Below, one piece after another: positions 12,234-23,281 of a stretch of DNA of 64,000 nucleotides (position 1 is its first letter; every line of letters begins with the position of its first letter). Origin of the DNA: Membranipora membranacea. Its lineage: Eukaryota > Bryozoa > Gymnolaemata > Cheilostomatida > Membraniporidae. Under the pieces are notes generated by a model that saw only the letters and a list, made by a program, of their open reading frames with translations, had not been told where the DNA came from and did no database searches. Position numbers and translations under genes: made by a program. The stretch is from positions 30,442,001 to 30,506,000 of the forward strand of contig OU612065.1 of the NCBI GenBank assembly GCA_914767715.1. Direction: 5' to 3'.

Positions 12234-13069
12234 TTTGTATAACTTTTGTCTAGATCAATGATTTCTAATATTTATTCTAATATAAACGTATGCATTGAAA
12301 TTCTTTTGTGAGCTGCAAACATGAAACTCTCACTATCTCACTGACAATAAATGGCCGGCTGGTATGGCGGCCCGTAGCACCTTTATTAATGCGCATTAAT
12401 TAACATGCTAACTCGCTAAGTCGCTAATGCGCATTAGTTAACATGCTAACTCGCTAACTCGCTAATGCGCATTAATTAACATGCTAACTCACTAACTCGC
12501 AGTTAAACCTGTTTTGGGTAATGACTGTATTATCAAAGATGGGCTTTGTGATAGGCACTTACACCACTACCATACCTGCCATGACCCTGGAACTATTTCA
12601 AACTACTTACATGTGAGATTGTGAGATGCCAATTCTTCTTGATCAATCATTGAGTCAATGTCTTAGGTCTGTTGTATTATTATTTACATCACATGTTGGT
12701 CATGTGATCGCACTCTTATGTGGAGGACACAAATGGATTGTGGCTCTTTGGTTTTGGAGTTTGTTAGTGGATCACCATGAGGAGCCTGAAGCAGACAAAT
12801 TAATGAAGAAACTTATACATAGATAGTTAAATGAGTTAGGGCTGGCCAGCTATAAAGAACCACAAGAAGAACACTTACCAGGTAACATTACTTTACATCA
12901 AGGTATCACTCACTCATTTTGGCCAAAGTTGCATGCATGGATAGCCATGGATTTACATGCAACAGCCCATGGGAATGGGTCTTGATGGATGCCCTAGCCT
13001 AGACTGCTCTGCAATCTTTCTTTCCAACCCACAGGTCTACTCCAAAACCTGGGATTTCACTCCAAAATC

Positions 13070-13181
13070 CCTATTTTCACACCTCAAATAACACAGGTTG
13101 GATCACAGGTCTTCTCCAAAATCCCAGGTTTTTGGAGTAGACCTGTGATCCAACCTGTGTTATTTGAGGTGTGAAAATAGG
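13070..13181. repeat. Perfect 42-bp inverted repeat
   Basis: Arms 13070-13111 and 13140-13181 are exact complements (CCTATTTTCACACCTC at the outside). The 28-bp loop and adjoining sequence hold further copies of CCAAAATCCCAGG-type words. It lies inside the 5.68-kb element. Confidence 0.85.
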
Positions 13182-13276
13182 GTGACTCAAAATTAGTGAC
13201 TGGAGTTTTGGCAGGTCTGGTACTTCATTACAGTCAATGTTGTATGACAAATTTCCATCAATCATTTTGTTATGTG

Positions 13277-13440
13277 CAGTTCTAAGAATGCGCAGTTTTA
13301 AGAATGCGCAGTTCTAAGAATGCGCAGTTTTAAGAATGCGCAGTTCTAAGAATGCGCAGTTCTAGAAATGCGCAGTTCTAAGAATGCGCAGTTTTAAGAA
13401 TGCGCAGTTATAACAATGCGCATTTCTAGCAATGCGCATT
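13277..13440. repeat. 16-bp minisatellite
   Basis: About ten units of AAGAATGCGCAGTTCT with T/C and A/T variants; the last units degrade to AACAATGCGCATTTCT. The core ATGCGCA resembles the AATGCGCATTA motif of the host element's subterminal repeats, so it may derive from them. There is no spacer diversity, so it is not CRISPR. Confidence 0.85.
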
Positions 13441-14979
13441 TATAATAATGTGCAATGTTTTGTGTACTTTTCATTCAGTGATTACTTTAATATGTATTTT
13501 GGTTTCTCACCTTATTCATGTTACTGTCATCTCAAGTGGATCACCCTATTCTTCCAAAGAGTAGACAACTCTCCTTTAGTTGCCATACCTTTAGATTTTG
13601 TGTGACATATGATGTGATATTATTTCTTGATAATAAAATCATGATGGCTAATTTAGTCCAGCTCCAAACCTCATATTACGTTTGTCTTGGTTTGATATAT
13701 TGTTCCAATGTTCCGGGACCTAAATTGTTTCCGCTTACGGTTTTAATAATCTTTTATAGATATTCCATACTATGTCTCCATTACATTAATCTTTGATAAT
13801 CTTTTTCCCACAGTGAAACCGCTGCATATAGTGTAGTGTCTAGCCTACAGAACTGTTGGGTTAGTCCAGAACATAAGACATGTCTATATACTTGGGTCGA
13901 AGTATGAAGAGAGAGTATCCAAGACTGCACAAATCCGCACAACACTTGTACAGTTTCTTCTCACAACGGGGAGAATTCTCCCTGCTCCAAAGCTAAATAA
14001 TGATACTTTCAAATTTCAAATTAAACTCATTGTCATTTTATTATGAAAGAGTGTGGTGATTTTTTAGGTTGTTTATTTATTGCAAAATACCTGTTTAATG
14101 ATAAATATATACATATGATGAAAAATTTTGTTTATTAAATATAAAAATGGAGGAGGAGAAAAATTTAATTGGTTTGATAGCTTTGCTGCAGGAGTCATCG
14201 CTCTCACCATTCAGAGTAAGCTCTATGACTTTCTAAAAAGGAGAATAACAACACAGTTGGTTTCCTACAATGCATTTGGTCCAACTACACTGATACAGCA
14301 GGGATACAGTGCTTCTTTCAAGACTTCTTTGTATTCTACGGAGTTGTCCTCTCTTGTTCAGAGGTCTCAACTCAATAGTTGAACGATTCGTTAGATTGAA
14401 TGGTAACAGAGCCAGATGGTACACTCAAAGTAGGGCTCATATAGTAAAAAGTGATCACGCACTTAGAATTTGCCTAGCAATGACCTTTATTATTTGTTTG
14501 TTATTTTTGCAGAGAAACTAAGCTAGGACTTACTTGAAAGACCCTACACAGTCTTTAGTGTTTCAAGCAAACTTGACTACCTGAAAATGCCAATCTTAAA
14601 ATCTGTGTGTCATGTCATTGTACTGATCCAGATAGCATATCTTGACAAACTTTGTTGGTGCCCCCTCCTCAACCAACATAACCAACATCAAGGTTGTCAT
14701 GACAGGCCATTAGCTGGTTTACTTAGATCTTTTTTTAAGACACTGAAGTTAACGTCGATTCTGATTAGATGCAGCCCTATAGAGATCCCCCATCTTCTCG
14801 ATCACTACAGTATCATTGTAACCCAGTGCCCTCTCAGCACCTTCGAAAGATAGACATATCCATTACTAGCAGGCAGCAAAGGCAGTGCATGCAGGCAAAC
14901 AAAATTGGGGTAAAACATAGCATAGTCTAATAATGCAAGAGATTGGCCTTAGCCTAGCTCAACTAAGTTTAAGTAATTT

Positions 14980-15166
14980 CTATTTATCTAAACCAAGTTC
15001 TCTCAAACTCTTCTCCTTGACAAACAGATAAAAAAACTGAGCAATGTAGATTGAAATGGTCGCCGCCAACCAGGTAGTATTAATATATTTATCAACATAC
15101 AAACAACTCACTCTCAATCCTCTGATTTGAGGTTTATCCGAACTCCACACACAATTGTCAATATAT
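14980..15166 (-). pseudogene. Exon-like minus-strand segment with a hydrophobic end
   Basis: An acceptor (TTTTATTGCAG, read on minus) is followed by an open frame of about 61 codons to a TAG. It reads IDNCVWSS..SCLYVDKY, then a hydrophobic span TTWLAATISIYIAQFFYLF, then a charged tail. The C..W..C..Y spacing before a last membrane helix faintly recalls the C-terminus of SLCO/OATP transporters, but I cannot establish that. It lies inside the 5.68-kb element and could be a captured gene fragment or part of the element's own gene. Confidence 0.25.
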
Positions 15167-15993
15167 CTGCAATAAAAATTAGTATGAGGATACAACACAA
15201 ATAGGTCTTTATGGCCAATCCCAATCTTATCCTTTCAGTCAAACAATACTGCTCAAGTCTCAAGATCAACTGGATACTGTATCTTTGCTGCAACGAGCTT
15301 GATTTCTGTACTGAGACTAAGCAAAGAAAATGTTTACTTACATGTACCAGTCGGTGCTTCCTGAGTAGAACTTATTGGCTTTTTTTTTCTTTTTTTGGGG
15401 TCAAAGTGAGTCCTTCATCTAAAGCAAAATAATTTTGTGTTATCAATTGGTGAAATGTCGGGTACTAATTCTGAAGTCGCATTTTCACTCTTTCTAAAAT
15501 TAACAACACAAGTGGCAGCTTATAATGTAACTATGGGTTAGCAACGGATAGGATCCATGATATTCATCTTGGGCAGGAACCATCTCAAAATTGAAACCTT
15601 GGTGGCCAATAACTGTCAACAGATGTTAGTTGATATTGCAGATACCTAAAAAAATAACGTATAGCTGCTCATAGATGGTTGGAGTTGTCATCCCCTTTTC
15701 CGTGACATTGCAACTCCAAGACGATGTCAATAAAGTAGACCTGGCTGATAATGATGACTTCTTCCTGTGACGCCAGCTACCAAACTGGGCTACTTTATTG
15801 TATTGTCAAAATCAGTGAGGGCAAATCATTTTATCAGATGTTTTGGGAAGAGGCTGACTTGAATTTCAATATAATATTATATCTATTCTGAGTCAGATTC
15901 ATCTGGTGGGCCCGCTACTATGATTATTCTTTGATCGGTCTCTAGGTTGGTAATGTATTTTATCTCATGAATAAATCTTAAATTGTGACTCAC

Positions 15994-16101
15994 CAAAAGC
16001 AGTCTTTGGATCTAATGTTGGTAGTGATAAAGGTATACCATTGTCATCATGCCTTCCATTGTTATCATTTGTACCATCGCTCTCTTCTCCATCACCATCA
16101 T
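15994..16101 (-). pseudogene. Exon-like Asp-rich segment inside the transposon
   Basis: On the minus strand TTTTAAAG (acceptor) precedes 108 nt open in one frame, giving DGDGEESDGTNDNNGRHDDN then IPLSLPTLDPKTAF, and it ends at a consensus GTGAGT donor. Splice signals on both sides and clean codon content suggest a real or once-real exon. No family is recognised. Confidence 0.25.
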
Positions 16102-17815
16102 CTTTAAAATATTACAATTGAATTATTTTTTCAGTCCAAGGATTTCACTGGGCACAAAATTGATATTTTGAGGACCCTAACAAACCGCTGGTCATTTTTA
16201 CTGTATTGCCAATTGTATTGACAAGGGGTTTGAGTGCAACAAATCTATGATGGTGTTCATTTTAGGATACATTTTAATATATATATTACAGTATAAAGCG
16301 GAAAATAGGGTGAATCAAGGTGTGAAGAAACTGTTTTTTTTACCAATTTACTGCGTCTATTCCCGCCAGCCGGATAATATTGGCAATTCATTATTAGGGC
16401 CCTGTTTTAATTAAAGTTGACAAAAGCCTGGTCTTCAGTCAGGGGTTCAATAAAAATAATTAAATCTTATTGGTCAAATCCAATGCTCTCTGGGGGCAGA
16501 GGACAAATTGTATCCGAACTGGGCTGGCCTCTACAATGACAATACTTTGACCAGATTGTTTACCAAACTTTGAACTACTAAAAGTAAAGGCTTTGACACA
16601 AAGCTCAAATCAAGGCTAAATATCTGAATACAAGGTGTGAAGACTGGGATTTTGGATGTGAAGAAGGTAAAGCTTATAAATGGCATAGTATGGTTACGGT
16701 AATGGTCCCATCCTGACAATCCCAGGGAGGGTAGGCTACTCCCATAAAATTATCCACTAGGCTCATGTTTGTGAATGACATTGACAATCACTCTGAATAC
16801 ATGGGCGCCTGAAGAGAAAAAGTGATGCAATTTCCACTTACCTTGAGAAAAAGACCAAAAAAACATAAAACCAGGGGTATGTAACAAATATATTGCTATA
16901 AAGGATAATTTGGCTGAATATTTGTGTGCGACCAGGTGGTGTGACCTGGGCATCATTGCATGAGCATTGCACTTCATTTGTTGAAACCTCTTTTTAAGCC
17001 TTTAAGAATATGATTGGGATTGTAGGCACTCTCTGAAGTTCTAGAACTGGAACTCAATCCCTAAGTTGGCATTAGCTTTTTTAACATGCCGGGATTTACT
17101 TGTCCTCCAATTATATATACATCCAATATATGTTGCATTAGATTAGATATTTCTAAATATCTCTCACATTGATCATGAGACGAAACCATACCAATAGAAC
17201 CACAACAATGACCCTTGCGTCTTGGCCTACAACTAACCCAACATATATATCTTCCTTAATACCTTGATTAGAGCGACATGAGCAAACCATTGACAAAAAA
17301 CCATGTTTTCCAACTTAAAACATGTCCATTCACAGACAGCAGGTCACTGACAGTTGATTTGATGAGTTGCAGCCTTGTGTGTGTCTGGTTCCCTGATAAC
17401 ACTAGTGACATAGGCCTATGAACAGCTTAGTAGATACTTCATTAACACACAGTTGACACCACAATATGTAGTAGTAACTGTGCAAAATCAATCTGAGGTA
17501 GGCCTACTACTATACTATGCAAGTTGCTAATCGATATTATATCAAGGACTCCTTGATCATATACTTACTCATACTGAGTTTGAAAGGTTATCATTTGAGT
17601 ACATATAACTGATGGAATAGTCTGCAAACTTTGTCCATCACGCTCTAATGTTGTACCAAACCAGAGAGTTATAGCCTTACCATACTCAGTGATGAATGGT
17701 ATGAGGATACAGGTGTCATTACCAATAAAACTCCATCAGCAACAACACAACAAATTACATTGCTTGGTTCAAATCATTTTTTGGTGGAGGAGTAGTAGAG
17801 CAGAGATTAGTATGA

Positions 17816-17860
17816 CCTCTGTGATTGGTCTTATTTTGAAAGTAAGACCAATCACAGAGG
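17816..17860. repeat. Short perfect hairpin
   Basis: Arms CCTCTGTGATTGGTCTTA and TAAGACCAATCACAGAGG around a 9-nt loop, inside the 5.68-kb element. It could be a tiny MITE; a transcriptional role is not supported. Confidence 0.7.
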
Positions 17861-18046
17861 CCATATCAAGACAGTGATAGCCCGCACATGCATAAAGACA
17901 GACCCAAAAATATTTCTGGAAATCTTTAATCTCTTAATGCGCATTAGCGAGTTAGCGAGTTAGCATGTTAACTAATGCGCATTAGCGACTTAGCGAGTTA
18001 GCATGTTAGCTAATGCGCATTAATAAAGGTGCTATGGGCCGCCATA

Positions 18047-18772
18047 CGGCTGGTGTACTTGACTAGCCTTGTCACGCAGCTACAAAAAAGTAGCTGCTTA
18101 TAAATTCGTGTAAATGCATTGCATTTGCATAGCATTGTCTACAAGGTGATAAAGACTTTCCACTAGCAACCACTCTTTTTGTAAGCAATAAACAATCAAA
18201 ACACAAGTGGCTTTGTGACAAAGCTAAGTTGAACAGGCATTCAAACTGAGGACAAATACTAGCCTTGTAGTCTTGTAAAGCCTTTATGGCACTGATTAGG
18301 ATGAAGAATGAATCTATAATACCATTTCGGCTGTATAGTATAGTATAATATGTATTTGGTTTTTGTGAGTCAACTTAATTCTACCTCCCAATGACATTTG
18401 CATATACACGGGCCAACTGTGACTGTCAAGGAAATACTCAACCTTAAAATGGAAATTTCAGAACTGAATAACAACAACAACAAGCAACATTGATTCAGCG
18501 AACGAGTTGTTACTCCTTGGTAGCTCCTTATAATGTGCAATAGCTGATATGATTATTGTTCGGTGGCGTTTATTTAGGTATATCCAGGCGGTCTGTGGGG
18601 TTTTAACTTTTTCCATGTCAGAGCTAGGAACAAACAATGATTTAAAATAAAAAACTTGTGGAGAGTCTATGGTACTACATAGAAAACAAAGCGCTGCAGA
18701 ATACATAGGCTACCACAATGCGTCTTTTACATTGTCCTCAGTTTCCTCTTGGTAATTTGATCAGCATGGAAA
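18047..18772. other. Continuation of the A-B block, paralogous to the G-H flank
   Basis: 18048-18300 matches 36395-36640 and 18291-18772 matches about 38030-38498, so this was contiguous with the FUT-A 5' flank before the 5.68-kb insertion. A minus-strand 82-aa frame (18458-18706) is mirrored at 38187-38432, but it has no domain and only reflects the recent duplication. Confidence 0.6.
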
Positions 18773-19260
18773 CTAAATTCCCCGGCAAGATTTCGGATCA
18801 TTGAATCTTTTAGCCATGTTTGAGTGTTTTGTCTTAAATTTAGATGGGAAGTTTGCTATTTCACACAAATTACAATTATTCTCTTTACCCAATTCTATTA
18901 TGAAGGAATCTTTTCTCTATGATAATCAACGATCACCATGTCAGCATACATTGCGTTGTCAGGATAATCAGAGTATTGTAATATGCAGTTCAAGTATTCA
19001 CAGCCAATAAAGTCCATTATATACTGTTGATATGTCTGCAGCCAGGCGCTATCCCATGCGTATACGATTCTCGTTAATTCATTACGTATTTCACTGCTAT
19101 GCTGTCTTATTTTAATTAATTCCCTTCTACCATTGTCTTCGTCCACTGGTTGTAAACTTCTCTCAACTATCTGTAGATGGCTAGTAGAGTTTAGGATGAG
19201 TATCACTGATATGAGCGTTACACACCCTACAAGCAGCAATGAGTATTTCTTAACTTCCAT
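18773..19260 (-). pseudogene. FUT-B, internally deleted fucosyltransferase pseudogene
   Basis: The N-terminus MEVKKYSLLLVGC up to VIVDYH closely follows FUT-E (anchor, stem and start of the catalytic region, about 120 residues). At about 18905 the sequence jumps to the last 45 or so codons (SFIIELGKENNC..CEIANFPSKFKTKHS..DPKSC). The junction also shifts frame, so the upstream frame stops two codons later. About 210 residues with the whole GDP-fucose site are lost. The tail resembles FUT-I and FUT-H, not FUT-E, so the remnant joins two paralogue types. It cannot encode an enzyme. Confidence 0.88.
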
Positions 19261-19393
19261 TACATATCCTGATTGCAAAGACTGCCATGTGTGAATGCAG
19301 TGCTAATTTGAATAAATTATTTAGTAGGCCTATGGTGTATTTAGTATTTAGTGTGGTGATCAACGGTGGCAATCATGTCCATGAAGTCACAAC

Positions 19394-20696
19394 TATAAGG
19401 GGACTTAGTATCGTTTGATTTTCAATTTTGCGCACTGATGCTAAAAAACAAAATACAACATGTTTTTTTGTTTTCTGTTCCAAAACAACAAATCAAAATA
19501 TGAAAATCGAGTCAATTTTGGTTTTTTGATTTTCTTATTGACGAAAACCGAAATATTGATATGAATCCTATTTTCATATTTCAACTTTGAATCACAAAAA
19601 CAAAAATTGAAAAATGAATTGATTTTTGTTTTTCATTTTTGATGCTGCAAAACAAAAACGAAAATCCGATTCCATATTTTGTTTTTCATTTTTTGTGTTG
19701 AAAGACAACAAAAAAAAAATCAAACATTGCAAATGTAGCCTAAGTTTTTAATTTCCTCATGGGGATATACTGGGGTTTGCATTCATTGCCTCTACCGGAT
19801 GCTGCTGCCAAAACTGGGTTGTCTGCCTGAGTCTGGTATGCTGAGATAATTTTGTCAAGTAAAGTCAGCTGCTACAACGGGCTACTGCTTGGCTTGTTTG
19901 CATTGAGGGCCACACAATGTATGTTACAGTGATATTGGATGAAAAAATAAACTTAACTAAACTAAATACACTGCGTGTTATCGGCAGCACACTGTGCACA
20001 CCATCTGTAACACACCAGCGGCAGCACACCCACCAGAGGGTGGAAGCTTAACTTACAATCGGCATCAAACATGCGGCAGCCACCAGACAGCAGCCCAACA
20101 GCATCAGCAACATTCACTACCAAGCACCTGCGCCGAATACCTTTTTTCTTTCTTAAGCACTGTACCATAGATTGTGTGGCCCTCAATGCAAACAAGCCAC
20201 GCAGTAGCCCGTTGTAGCAGCTGACTTTACTTGACAAAATTATCTCAGCATACCAGACTCAGGCAGACAAGCCAGTTTTGGCAGCAGCATCCGGTAGAGG
20301 CAATGAATGCAAACCCAGTATATCCCCATGAGGAAATTAAAAACTTCGGCTACATTTGCAATGTTTGATTTTTGTTTTTTTTGTCTTTCAACACAAAAAA
20401 TGAAAAACAAAATATGGAATCGGATTTTCGTTTTTGTTTTGCAGCACCAAAAATGAAAAACAAAAATCAATTCATTTTTCAATTTTTGTTTTTGTGATTC
20501 AAAGTTGAAATATATAAAAATAGGATTCGTATCAATATTTCGGTTTTCGTCAATAAGAAAATCAAAAAACCAAAATTGACTCGATTTTCATATTTTGATA
20601 TGTTGTTTTGGAACAGAAAACAAAAAACATGTTGTATTTTGTTTTTTAGCATCAGGGCGCAAAATTGAAAATAAAACGATACTAAGTCCCCTTATA
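19394..20696. mobile_element. 1.3-kb foldback element with CACAAC target duplication
   Basis: Ends TATAAGGGGACTTAGTATCG are inverted; arms of about 520 bp (19394-19922 and 20172-20696) surround a unique loop of about 250 bp. CACAAC is duplicated at 19388-19393 and 20697-20702. The outer arm is A/T-homopolymer-rich (repeated AAAACAAAAA words); the inner arm and loop are GC-richer and carry a 91-aa minus frame that recurs at 26111-26422 only because the element is duplicated. No transposase. A left-truncated copy is at 25936-26880. Confidence 0.8.
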
Positions 20697-21753
20697 CACA
20701 ACAACCAATGAAAATTTCTGGTTGTTGTATATATATAAAAAAAACCAGTTACAAAATTTGTTTTGCAGGAATTCCTCTCCATTACTTAATGACCTACATA
20801 GAATCATCACAAGATAACATAACAAGATAAAAGATGCTTAACTAGCTCTTCTAATATCACTGGGGCGATAATATAAAACCCTAACAAGGCAAATATTTGG
20901 CATGTATGAGGCTAGTCTTTTTTGACATGGCACTACTGGTTACCAAATATGTTTATGCATCATGTGAGTAAATCTCACATTTGGAATATAGTAAAAGATG
21001 GCCTTGACCCCAGGTTTTATTGGCACGTCAAGTAAAAAAGTATACATGTGTTTTAAATTAAGCCCCTGTGCATTCGAGGGCTGCGTGTTGTTGCATGTTG
21101 CCATTGGCTAGCTACTCTAATCAAAGGTGCTAAAATTCCACAGAGATCTAGAGTATTATTACTAGTTGGACAATGATCATGTAAATAACATTGCTGGTCG
21201 GTACTTGTTTTTTTCCCCATGAACTTTCCTGGATGTACAAATCAATTAGCTGCATAAATAATAAGCCAAGTTAGCAACATTAAGTCAGCGAATCATTGAC
21301 AGTGATTGGCAAATTTTAAATGCGATTACTTTAGAATGTTTGCTATGAGTCTAAGGAGATTTCACTTTTTAAGCCATGTGTACATAGATAGCATAGTGCT
21401 AACAATTACAGTACATTGTAAACTACACTATACATAGCAACTCCATGGGGGAGGAAAGCCCTTATCACCAATATAATATTTTCCATTCAAATATGCACCT
21501 TGTTAGCATGCTCTGCTCATAACAGTGTTCCTAGAATTTTGTTGAATGGGACATTGTGTTTGATTTTATTTTGTTTAATAGGCTACTGTGTTTGATTATG
21601 TAAGTGACAATAGGTAGCTAGCCACATGTACTACAGTTTATTAAGGTAACTTGCAAACAATCTCATGCACATACTAAAACTACTGCTGCCACTCATGCAA
21701 ATTTGTACTCATTGAATTCTGCATAGCTCCAAGATAATTAATTGAGACTTAAA

Positions 21754-21963
21754 TCTCATAGTTGTCACCTAATGGGCAAATAATTTGCACAAACTGATCT
21801 TCAAAATCAGGGCATGAAACCTACGCACCAGCTAATGACGTGAACAGTATGCACTAGTAAGACGGTAACTACGTCACCCGTGCCGGTAGATAATTAATTT
21901 CATACCCGAATTTTGACGATCAGTTTGTGCAAACTATTTGCTCATTAGGTGACAATGCTGAGA
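21754..21963. repeat. MITE with about 65-bp inverted ends
   Basis: Left TCTCATAGTTGTCACCTAAT..TTTGCACAAACTGATC mirrors right GATCAGTTTGTGCAAA..ATTAGGTGACAATGCTGAGA. The same element is at 27962-28171 within the block duplication. Confidence 0.75.
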
Positions 21964-22707
21964 TTGCAGCCTCATTTTTATTAGATTTGAGCTATACAGA
22001 ATTCTATAAGCACACATTTTGCTGTGTGGCAGCAGTGGTTTAAAGCCCTAAACAAAAGGAACAAAGGACTATTCATCAGTTTTAAAATCTTCGGACTCAA
22101 ATATACAGTAGTATTTGTCCAAGGGTCATGAAAGAAAATCCCTGTGGATTTTAAATATTGTTTTTATAATGTGAATAGGTAACACAATAGCTAGCCAAGT
22201 ACGTGTACATATGTACGTGTACAAGTATGTTTATCATAATCACACTCAAATATACAACAATCTGCATTCGAAGATTCATTGCTAATATCATTAATATGAC
22301 TAAAATTCCCTAGGGATCTGTATATTATTTGCAGGTTATGGATTGTCTGTCGCGACCATTAACCACTGTATATAACAATAATGGCGGGGGGGCAGGGCTG
22401 TCAGGTGGGGGGGGGGGGAACGTCTGGGGGCTCAGACTAATAATAAAAGCCTTCATATTCTCACCTATGACCAGATGAGTATCTTTGCTGTGACTGCTTG
22501 GCTTGTAGTGACTCACTAGTTGTATAGTATATCAAGTAGTTTGTTTAGCAGTGGGCTCGTTATCATGATAAGCTGTATAATGATAAGCCAATATACTTAG
22601 TCCTGACTACTGACTATCAGCCTCATAGTCACACCTGATTTTAATCAACCTTTTTTCTCTTGTTTTAGTCCAGATGATATTATTATAGGTTTATTATAGG
22701 TTATAAG

Positions 22708-23004
22708 CACTGAATTAGATTCTTCTCTTAGAATGGAAATAGTATCATAGCCTTATACGGTTAGGACACTAATAACACAGGGAACCGTCTGACTGTTATC
22801 TGATTGGCTGTCCCTAGTAGCATGAATAATTAGCCTGAGAAATTGTCTTGTTTACAAAATTGCAAACAGTAATTATACCCCTACAGTGTCGATGATTAGG
22901 GCATTTCTAGATTGCTACTAGGGACTGGCTATTTTTGCAAGCCCTTTGTTTTGCAAAAGAAAGCTAATGATGCTATTCTAGATATGGAATTCAATGGTTA
23001 TAAG
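22708..23004. repeat. 297-bp insertion/deletion between direct repeats
   Basis: GGTTATAAG stands at 22699-22707 and again at 22996-23004. The partner copy near 28905 has one GGTTATAAG and lacks the sequence between. Either an insertion with a 9-bp target duplication or a deletion by slippage explains it; no clear inverted ends are visible. Confidence 0.6.
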
Positions 23005-23281
23005 ATATAACCTGTATGGTTATATTTCCTATACAGACAGTGATATAACAATTGAACATCGTGTGTGGACAGTGGAGTCAATGCTAGGTTTAAAAAATAT
23101 GACACTAGGATGAAGTAAGGCATAGTAGGCTTGACTTTGGGGGGGGGGGGGAGGGAGAATTATAAGAGTGAACTGTATATATATATATTTCTGGCTGTCC
23201 ACAAGCAATAATGATGTATTAGTTTGTAGATCTTATAGCTTTGGCAGAAAAAACTTCATCACAACTACATCAGTAAAATTA

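Larger units (their letters stand above)
12363..18046. mobile_element. 5.68-kb TIR transposon-like insertion
   Basis: Termini TATGGCGGCCC[G/A]TAGCACC are inverted repeats and continue into subterminal tandem motifs (TAACTCGCTAATGCGCATTA) at 12390-12500 and 17935-18022. CGGCTGG is duplicated at 12356-12362 and 18047-18053. The paralogous locus at about 36387-36402 reads GGCCGGCTGGTGTACTTGAC with one CGGCTGG and no insert, so both ends and the 7-bp target duplication are fixed by comparison. I recognise no transposase. The interior holds a perfect hairpin (13070-13181), a minisatellite (13277-13440), two exon-like minus-strand segments (14980-15166, 15994-16101) and a short hairpin (17816-17860). 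It may be non-autonomous and carry captured sequence. A 6-7-bp duplication fits few cut-and-paste superfamilies; I do not assign one. Confidence 0.8.
20697..23281. other. Duplicated block, copy 1 (partner 26881-29185)
   Basis: Nearly identical to 26881-29185 over its length and continuous with the shared 3' parts of FUT-C and FUT-E. It holds a dispersed repeat (20770-21290), a MITE (21754-21963), G runs near 22398 and 23143, and a 297-bp stretch absent from the partner (22708-23004). No gene seen. Confidence 0.75.

Noticed and set aside
13277-13440. CRISPR-like direct repeats
   Set aside because: Units abut with no spacers; it is a minisatellite in animal DNA. The same applies to 47101-47210 and 48571-48670.
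19962-20237. 91-aa minus frame with a 103-aa twin at 26111-26422
   Set aside because: Its conservation is explained by duplication of the foldback element; the sequence is low in protein-like character and lies across the loop and arm.
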